11,538 nt of DNA from an uncultured Ligilactobacillus sp. Lineage in GTDB: Bacteria > Bacillota > Bacilli > Lactobacillales > Lactobacillaceae. The DNA is taken from the NCBI GenBank assembly GCA_934215475.1, contig CAKPZY010000053.1, positions 1 to 11,538 of the forward strand, in the 5' to 3' direction. Shown here in pieces: positions 6,946 to 11,538 of this stretch. A program made the translations under genes and the position numbers. The notes under the pieces were generated by a model. It did not search any database. It was not told the DNA's origin and saw nothing but the letters and a program-made list of their open reading frames with translations. Position 1 is the first letter of the stretch. Each line of letters begins with the position of its first letter.

Positions 6946-8325
6946 TTATTTCAATGCCAATTTGACCACAGCCTCCACCCGAGCCGTTTGAGGAAACATA
7001 TCCAGCGGTTGAATATATTCCACTCTGTACACTGATACTAAAGCAGCCAAATCTTCAGCTAGTGTCGATGGATTACACGAAACATAGACAAACTTTGCCG
7101 GGCGATATTTTAAAATCGTTTCGATCAGCTGATCATCCAATCCAGTTCGTGGCGGATCGACGACTAATGCATCCGCAATGATCCCTTCTCGCGCCCATTT
7201 GGGAATTAAAGTCTCTGCCGCCCCAACGTCATAATGGGTGTTAGTTAATCCCGCAACTTGAGCATTTTGCCGGGCATCATCGATAGACTCCGGAATAAGA
7301 TCCATGCCATAGACTGCTCGTGCATCGTGAGCTAAGTAGATCCCGATCGTACCAGCCCCACAATACGCATCTATTAATAAATCACCCATCTGTAAATTCA
7401 AAGCCTGTTTGATTTGGAGATATAATTTTTCTGTTTGCAAAGTATTTAATTGAAAAAATGCGCGCGCCGAAAGATGATACTTTACGTCACCTATTTGTTC
7501 CACCAGCTGTTCTTTCCCATATAACCGTGTAGTTTCAGCTCCCCATACCAAAGACGTCCTATGAGGATTGAAATTTTGCATGATCGAAACGACCGCCGGC
7601 TGCTCTGCTATTAAATCACTGATCAAATTGTTAATACGCGGAATTTTTCTAGTTCGGCTGACAAAAACGATCTGCAACTGATGAGTAGTAAAAGATTCAC
7701 GAATGACTACAGTTCTGATACAGCCGGCATCATGCCTTTCGTCGTACGGACGGATCCGCCATTTGTTAATGAGCTGACAAATAGTGCGGATAGTTTTCAT
7801 GGACAAATCAGTCTGAGTAGAAAATGTGGGCAGATCAACAAGTTCATGACTATTTGGGCGGTAAAGTCCGGCAATGACCTGATCACTTTTATTCAATCTG
7901 ACCTGAAATTGCAGTTTGTTGCGATAATGATACGGCTCTTTCATACCTATCGCAGCTTTGATGACAAACTTTCCATATCCAGTCGGATGGTATTTTTTTA
8001 AGGCTTGTTTTATTACATCACGTTTGAATTTTAATTGCGCTGGATAAGAGAGATGCTCTAATTCGATCCCGCCAACATCATAATGATCAACTGGCCGCAC
8101 CCGGTTTTTACTTCTTTTTTTGACATGGACAAGTTCTCCTGTTAAATACCTTCTTTTCTCTAGAACAACACGAGCCAAAACATCTTCATGGGGTAAGGCT
8201 CCAGGGACAAAAATGATTTTACGCTTATAATACCCGATTCCTTCACCATTAATGCCTAATCTCTTTATCGTGACCAAAATCACTTTATTCAATAATTTAG
8301 TTTGTCCTTGGTAGCCGTTTTTCAT
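6946..8325 (-). CDS. rlmD: 23S rRNA (uracil-C5)-methyltransferase, RlmD/RlmCD family
   Basis: A SAM-dependent enzyme that makes 5-methyluridine in 23S rRNA (U1939-type and, in some Firmicutes, also U747-type positions). A TRAM RNA-binding domain covers about 12-70. The SAM site is DAYCGAGTIGIYL at 319-331, followed by VVDPPRTGLD at 388-397, the catalytic cysteine in YVSCNPS (C417) and the general-base glutamate (E451). The length, 459 aa, is normal. Unusually, the [4Fe-4S] cysteines of RlmD are missing: where relatives read like CGGCQLQHL this has VGGIELEHL (84-92), and the later VD...C site reads VDLPTFSTQ (163-171). Start ATG 8325 has GAAGGG about 8 bases upstream. recX is divergent on the other side. 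I see no strong terminator after the stop. Whether it is RlmD or the dual-specific RlmCD cannot be decided here. Confidence 0.9.
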   Translation of the reverse strand: MKNGYQGQTKLLNKVILVTIKRLGINGEGIGYYKRKIIFVPGALPHEDVLARVVLEKRRYLTGELVHVKKRSKNRVRPVDHYDVGGIELEHLSYPAQLKFKRDVIKQALKKYHPTGYGKFVIKAAIGMKEPYHYRNKLQFQVRLNKSDQVIAGLYRPNSHELVDLPTFSTQTDLSMKTIRTICQLINKWRIRPYDERHDAGCIRTVVIRESFTTHQLQIVFVSRTRKIPRINNLISDLIAEQPAVVSIMQNFNPHRTSLVWGAETTRLYGKEQLVEQIGDVKYHLSARAFFQLNTLQTEKLYLQIKQALNLQMGDLLIDAYCGAGTIGIYLAHDARAVYGMDLIPESIDDARQNAQVAGLTNTHYDVGAAETLIPKWAREGIIADALVVDPPRTGLDDQLIETILKYRPAKFVYVSCNPSTLAEDLAALVSVYRVEYIQPLDMFPQTARVEAVVKLALK

Positions 8326-8506
8326 TTGATTTTCCCTTCATTTAAAAGCCGTCATTGTAATCAACACAGAGCATCCGTGAAGCAGTCATCACAGCTTTTG
8401 CACAGGAAGCACTGTTATTGATCTTAAGCAGTTCTTCGCGAAATTGTTTGCGCTGAAAAATCCTTATTTTAATTGACTTGCTTCATCCTGATTTTTATCG
8501 TTTTCG
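8326..8506 (-). other. Leader region of rlmD with an unexplained open frame
   Basis: If the extended -10 box at 8507-8515 is used, rlmD has a leader of about 175 bases. From 8461 down to a TAA at 8342-8344 the minus strand is open for 39 codons (peptide ending CVDYNDGF), 16 bases before the rlmD start. No ATG/GTG/TTG start with a ribosome binding site is found at its head; internal GTG and ATG codons lack a good site. It could be a decayed gene remnant or chance. No terminator-like or riboswitch fold is obvious. Confidence 0.3.
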
Positions 8507-8515
8507 ATTATACCA
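8507..8515 (-). promoter_or_regulatory. Probable extended -10 promoter of rlmD
   Basis: Minus-strand TGGTATAAT, a perfect TATAAT with an upstream TG. No good -35 at 17-18 bases. It sits back to back with the recX promoter. Confidence 0.45.
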
Positions 8516-8523
8516 TATCTATA

Positions 8524-8553
8524 TTGGAAAACACTTCGGCTTACTATTATAAT
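8524..8553 (+). promoter_or_regulatory. Promoter of recX
   Basis: TTGGAA (8524-8529), an 18-base spacer and a perfect TATAAT (8548-8553), about 47 bases before the start codon. I see no LexA-type box (CGAAC-N4-GTTCG), so SOS control is not supported by this region. Confidence 0.6.
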
Positions 8554-8600
8554 GGTTTTATGGAATTATTAAGGACCGGACTAACGAAAGGAGAAACAGC

Positions 8601-9398
8601 TTGGCACAAACTATCACCATGATCAAAACACAAAAACGAAAGGGACGTTATAACATCTACTTGGACGGTAAATATGCATTTCCAGTCGGTGAAGATGTCT
8701 TGATACGCTTTGGTCTCAGTAAAGGTCAGGAACTTACCAGTGACGACGTTAAAAATATTCAAACGGCTGACAATACTTCAAAAGCTTACCAAAAAGCCTT
8801 GAATTACCTTGCCCACCAATTGCGCACCCAAAAAGAAGTGCATGACCATCTCCTTCAAAATGAGATAGACCTGGCGGACATTGACAAAGCGATATCCAAA
8901 TTAAGTGACATGGGACTGATCGACGATGGAAAATACGCTGCAAGCTTTGTCAGAACAATAGCTAAGACATCAGACAAGGGCCCAATAGTGATCACGACCA
9001 AGCTCAAACAAAAAGGAGTCGCTTCAGCGGATATAGAAGACGCACTGAAAGAATTCCCACTAGAAAAGCAAGTACAAAACGGCCTTATGGCGGCCAAAAA
9101 AAGCATTAAACACTTCCACCGCGAGTCTTTCAGGAACACATTGAACAAAATCAAACAACAGCTAATGCAAAAAGGTTTCACTGGTGAAGTCGTGGCTGAG
9201 GTCATGACAGAACTTGATTTGCATCCCGATGAAAACACTGAAAAAGAAGCACTTCATTTAAAAGGCGAGCAGCTGTGGCGTAAAAGCAAGCGCTATGAAA
9301 ACAAACAGCAAATTCAAAAAGTTCGTCAAGGTCTGTACCGTCAAGGATTCTCCATAGACATGATCAATCAGTACCTGGACCAAAAAAATAAAGAATAA
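8601..9398 (+). CDS. recX: Recombination regulator RecX
   Basis: RecX binds RecA and modulates its filaments and ATPase activity during recombination and SOS response. The 265-aa sequence has the three-helix repeat composition of the family: an N-terminal beta-rich extension (GRYNIYLDGKYAFPV, 15-29) typical of lactobacilli and bacilli, then helical repeats from about 62, with the characteristic ALNYLAHQLRTQKEV and IDDGKYAASFVRT segments, and a last repeat ending near YRQGFSIDMINQYL. It starts at TTG 8601 with a very good AAAGGAG site (8587-8593) 7 bases away, which fixes the start; the in-frame ATG six codons later (MIKTQKRKG) lacks such a site. It is the only plus-strand gene in the window, divergent from rlmD and facing yihY across a shared bidirectional terminator. 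Confidence 0.95.
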   Translation: MAQTITMIKTQKRKGRYNIYLDGKYAFPVGEDVLIRFGLSKGQELTSDDVKNIQTADNTSKAYQKALNYLAHQLRTQKEVHDHLLQNEIDLADIDKAISKLSDMGLIDDGKYAASFVRTIAKTSDKGPIVITTKLKQKGVASADIEDALKEFPLEKQVQNGLMAAKKSIKHFHRESFRNTLNKIKQQLMQKGFTGEVVAEVMTELDLHPDENTEKEALHLKGEQLWRKSKRYENKQQIQKVRQGLYRQGFSIDMINQYLDQKNKE

Positions 9399-9562
9399 TT
9401 TAAGTCCCTTCTTCTAACTTGTGTAAGGACAGCTCTTGGTATCAAACGCTTTATCTCGCCAGTCTTTTATATTACAACTAGCAATGCTGTCTTCTTTACT
9501 AGTCACTATACGGAACGTGTTGTTTTTTATCGCAGATCCGCGCAAAAAAAGTTTAACCAATT
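9399..9562. other. Spacer between recX and the convergent terminator
   Basis: I see no gene or recognised RNA in these 164 bases. The only local structure is a small CGC-AGATC-CGCG hairpin (around 9531-9542) between a T-run and an A-run. Confidence 0.4.
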
Positions 9563-9611
9563 AAAAAAGATCCTAATACTTGGGCTAATTTTTAGCCCCA
9601 CTAGGATCTTT
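9563..9611. terminator. Bidirectional terminator between recX and yihY
   Basis: A strong hairpin: outer stem 9566-9575/9602-9611 (AAAGATCCTA with TAGGATCTTT) and inner stem GGGCTA/TAGCCC (9582-9587/9593-9598). An A-run on the left and a T-run on the right give a U-tract for both strands. It separates two convergent genes. Confidence 0.9.
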
Positions 9612-9614
9612 TTG

Positions 9615-10535
9615 CTACTTCTTCTCTTCTTCGTTATCTTTCTTGGTTGGATCTACCCGGTCAAACAAGCGCTTGATAGCCGTCCTCTTCGGCTCGATCT
9701 TACCATAATGCCAACGTTCGAGCGTTGAATTTACGAGTGCCCCTAACATAACGACCCAGCTGGCAAAGTTCAGCCAAAAAAGCAATACTATAAAAGTGCC
9801 GATCGCACCATAACTTAACACTGATTTAGCAAAATACTTTAAATAAAACGAGAAGCCCTGTGTCAAAAGCATCCAACCTAAAGCTGCAAACAAAGCACCA
9901 GGCCAAACATAACGCAAATGAGTTTTGGCATTAGTCAACCCTTGGTAAATCATAAACATAATAATAAATAATATGATAAACATCGTGCCTGATTTGTACT
10001 TGCTAAAGGAATCCAACCATCCCAACGATAAATGAAAAATAGGGGTCAAATATTCCAGCACAACTTGCCCAAAACTATAAACCACAAACATTGCAACTAT
10101 TACGATGCCAAAAAATAATATTATTAAAAATGAAAAAACACGACTTGTAATTGCATTGTCTGCATTTTCCACTCCATAAACCTGGTTGATCGACATTTTT
10201 AAAGTATTGATCCCCCGACTGGCAGCCCAAATAGTCAAGATACCAGTTACAGAAGCTAAACTTCCCGAACTATTATTCAAAAAATCCAAAATAATGGGTT
10301 GCAAAGTGTTATACACTGTGCCGGGAAAAGCTGTCTTTAAATAAGGCATCAATGTCTGAGCCTTTAACCCTAGTAAAGGTAAAAGGTTAGCAGCAAAAAT
10401 CAGCATTGGAAAAATAGCCAACAATGTATAGTAAGCCATCACAATGGCTGTATTATTAAAGTTGACTTCCTTTATCTGTTCGAAAGCCAGTTCAAAGAAT
10501 TTTTTGATCGATTTAAATTTCCCTCGGCTTGTCAT
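9615..10535 (-). CDS. YihY/BrkB (UPF0761) family inner membrane protein
   Basis: A 306-aa polytopic membrane protein with about six hydrophobic segments (roughly 31-56, 92-110, 130-155, 183-200, 210-228 and 237-265). The conserved family marks are present: TAIVMAYYTLLAIFP at 29-43, SRGINTLKMSINQVYGV at 106-122, and GAIGTFIVLLFWLNFASW at 243-260, followed by a charged, hydrophilic C-terminal tail rich in Lys and Glu (from about 275). The molecular function of the family is not settled; older RNase BN labels are wrong. Start ATG 10535 is preceded in frame by a stop codon, and GGGATG lies about 12 bases upstream, a rather long spacing. The gene follows the LysM gene after 27 bases with no terminator between, so the two are probably cotranscribed. 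Confidence 0.92.
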   Translation of the reverse strand: MTSRGKFKSIKKFFELAFEQIKEVNFNNTAIVMAYYTLLAIFPMLIFAANLLPLLGLKAQTLMPYLKTAFPGTVYNTLQPIILDFLNNSSGSLASVTGILTIWAASRGINTLKMSINQVYGVENADNAITSRVFSFLIILFFGIVIVAMFVVYSFGQVVLEYLTPIFHLSLGWLDSFSKYKSGTMFIILFIIMFMIYQGLTNAKTHLRYVWPGALFAALGWMLLTQGFSFYLKYFAKSVLSYGAIGTFIVLLFWLNFASWVVMLGALVNSTLERWHYGKIEPKRTAIKRLFDRVDPTKKDNEEEKK

Positions 10536-10562
10536 ATCAACAATTCACATCCCAATATTTTA

Positions 10563-11129
10563 TCATTGTCCTGTTGTTCCATTTTGAGCGCTTGAACTCT
10601 CTGCAGTTCCCGAACCGGCATTATCACTGACAGGTACCTTGATCTGTGCGCCTGCAGAGATGGCATTGTTATCCAAATGATTTAATGATACTAGTTCTTC
10701 AACTGTTGTATTATGTTGAGCTGCAATGGTGGAAAGAAAGTCGCCACTTTTTACCGTGTAATAAGTATATTTTGTTGTTGAACTGCTGCCGTTTTCGTGA
10801 GAACTAGAAGTGGAAGAAACAGAAGCCTGGCCGCTTGCAGTTTTCTTGTTATCTGCTGCACCTTTTTGAGGTTTCTTTTTCGTGTCAGCTGCAACTGCTT
10901 TTGTACCGTATTTCTCACGCGCTAATGCCTTTTGCTTATCATATTCTTTTTTCTGATAAACTGCATTATTTCCAAAAGAAGCCTGTATCCTATTTTGCAC
11001 AATTGGATCTTTCCAGGCCCAGATAACCACGACTACCGCAATGATCGCGACGACCCCTGTCCAGCCAGCCCAGCGCCAGACCCTTTTAAACCGAGAATTA
11101 TGCACGTGCCTTTTTTGATGATCCGTCAT
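10563..11129 (-). CDS. Membrane-anchored LysM-domain protein
   Basis: A 188-aa protein. A short basic cytoplasmic N terminus (MTDHQKRHVHNSRFKR) is followed by one membrane segment at about 20-38 (positive-inside rule gives N-in, C-out). Next come a Lys/Ala-rich then Ser-rich linker (60-119), a single LysM domain at about 123-165 (YTVKSGDFLSTIAAQHN... ending AQIKVPV) and a Ser/Gly/Thr-rich tail. LysM binds peptidoglycan, so the protein likely tethers membrane to wall or acts as a wall-sensing or scaffolding factor; no catalytic domain is present. Start ATG 11129 has GGGGGAT 6 bases upstream. It is the first gene of a likely operon with yihY. Its layout (one membrane pass, Ser-rich linker, one LysM) resembles the C-terminal half of the TagH-like protein in this window, though sequence similarity outside LysM is not evident. 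Confidence 0.9.
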   Translation of the reverse strand: MTDHQKRHVHNSRFKRVWRWAGWTGVVAIIAVVVVIWAWKDPIVQNRIQASFGNNAVYQKKEYDKQKALAREKYGTKAVAADTKKKPQKGAADNKKTASGQASVSSTSSSHENGSSSTTKYTYYTVKSGDFLSTIAAQHNTTVEELVSLNHLDNNAISAGAQIKVPVSDNAGSGTAESSSAQNGTTGQ

Positions 11130-11466
11130 TAAATTATCCCCCGATATCTATCCGCGCAAAATAAAGAATAAACGAGCTAAAATCAGCCGCAATACACGGA
11201 ACGATTATTTACATGCACCATTTTACACTAAATTGACCTTGAAATGAAAATTTTTCCATTTATTAAAGTCTTGACAACTACTGATCAACATTAGAAATCA
11301 ATAATGAATTTAACTTCATGTATGGCCCTACTACTTTTTTGGTGCCCGAGCTTGGAGAAATAAACAGTATATTTATCTAAGCGAAATTCACGTTTGCTTT
11401 GACACCAGCAGCTGCCCTTCACATATAACCTTATAATATTTCAATAAATCAAAAATACGTATAAAA
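11130..11466. other. Intergenic region upstream of the LysM–yihY operon
   Basis: 337 bases with no convincing gene. The left part carries the LysM promoter. The right part holds a plus-strand TTGACA (11399-11404), with ATATAA (11423-11428, 18-base spacer) and TATAAT (11432-11437) downstream, pointing toward the right repeat. A short imperfect hairpin, AAGCGAAA with TTTGCTT, lies around 11379-11400. The rest is AT-rich and unstructured to the eye. Confidence 0.4.
11220..11249 (-). promoter_or_regulatory. Possible promoter of the LysM–yihY operon
   Basis: Minus-strand TTTCAT (11244-11249), an 18-base spacer and TAAAAT (11220-11225), about 90 bases before the LysM start. Neither box is perfect. 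Confidence 0.4.
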
Positions 11467-11538
11467 GGGGCTGGGACAAAACTAGTGTTTAGATAGAAAA
11501 TTGGCTGCAGAAATCGATATTTGATTTCTGCAGCCAAT
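11467..11538 (+). repeat. Palindromic intergenic repeat, right copy
   Basis: Identical over all 72 bases, in reverse complement, to 1-72. It starts GGGGCTGGGACAAAAC and ends in the 16-bp stem hairpin (11500-11515/11523-11538, loop 11516-11522). Identity stops exactly at the GGGG, since the flanking bases differ (ATAAAA here, GAAAAT at the left copy). Both copies point outward. No terminal transposase or target duplication can be seen because the window ends at the hairpin tip. Confidence 0.9.

Noticed and set aside
7681..8001. 106-aa plus-strand frame inside rlmD
   Set aside because: It overlaps a conserved gene on the other strand, with no family features.
8855..9238. 127-aa minus-strand frame opposite recX
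   Set aside because: It is fully antisense to a well-supported recX, its Ser/Cys/Phe-rich composition is typical of a shadow frame, and it has no ribosome binding site.
9477..9507. ACTAG...CTAGT inverted repeat between recX and yihY
   Set aside because: Only five bases per arm with a long loop, expected by chance in AT-rich DNA.
11339..11372. tRNA 3'-end-like sequence on the minus strand (CTCGGGCACCA)
   Set aside because: There is no TTC-type T-arm before it and no matching 5' acceptor strand at tRNA distance, so it is chance similarity and not an attachment site I can support.
1..11538. Composite transposon or ICE/plasmid with inverted terminal repeats
   Set aside because: No transposase, integrase, relaxase or replication gene is present, all nine genes are core chromosomal types, and the end repeats are short palindromic intergenic elements.

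Overview
The window looks like an ordinary stretch of chromosome from a low-GC Gram-positive bacterium, most likely a member of the Lactobacillaceae. The reasons are the protein sequences (RF3, GpsA, RecX and a UPF0374 phosphatase of lactobacillus type), AGGAGG-like ribosome binding sites, use of TTG as a start, intrinsic terminators, and a 'GGGGCTGGGACAAAA' intergenic repeat of a kind common in this order. It holds nine complete genes. Eight are on the minus strand and one (recX) on the plus strand. There is no transposase, integrase, phage gene, rRNA, tRNA or CRISPR array.

Layout from left to right: a 72-bp palindrome-bearing repeat (1-72); prfC (release factor 3); a CNNM/CorC-type membrane protein with CBS domains; a TagH-like ABC ATPase fused to a membrane segment and an extracellular LysM domain; gpsA; a structured intergenic region; a UPF0374 (Ntdp-type) nucleoside di-/triphosphatase; a 23S rRNA uracil-C5 methyltransferase of the RlmD/RlmCD family; the divergent recX; a YihY/BrkB membrane protein; a small membrane-anchored LysM protein; and a second, inverted, identical copy of the 72-bp repeat (11467-11538). 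Most genes are separate units with their own promoter and intrinsic terminator. The clearest operon is LysM gene then yihY, 27 bp apart.

Themes: translation and RNA modification (prfC, rlmD), envelope and precursor supply (tagH-like, gpsA, LysM protein, YihY), and recombination control (recX). gpsA makes sn-glycerol 3-phosphate, used for phospholipid and (lipo)teichoic acid, and sits beside the TagH-like gene, but a terminator separates them.

The points most worth a second look are: the perfect 72-bp inverted repeat that bounds the whole 11.5 kb; the TagH-like ATPase, which lacks the usual Walker B glutamate and H-loop histidine; the rRNA methyltransferase, in which all four expected Fe-S cysteines are missing; an 81-nt structured element upstream of gpsA; two dyads around the UPF0374 promoter; and an unexplained open frame in the rlmD leader. 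I see no convincing new multi-gene system.
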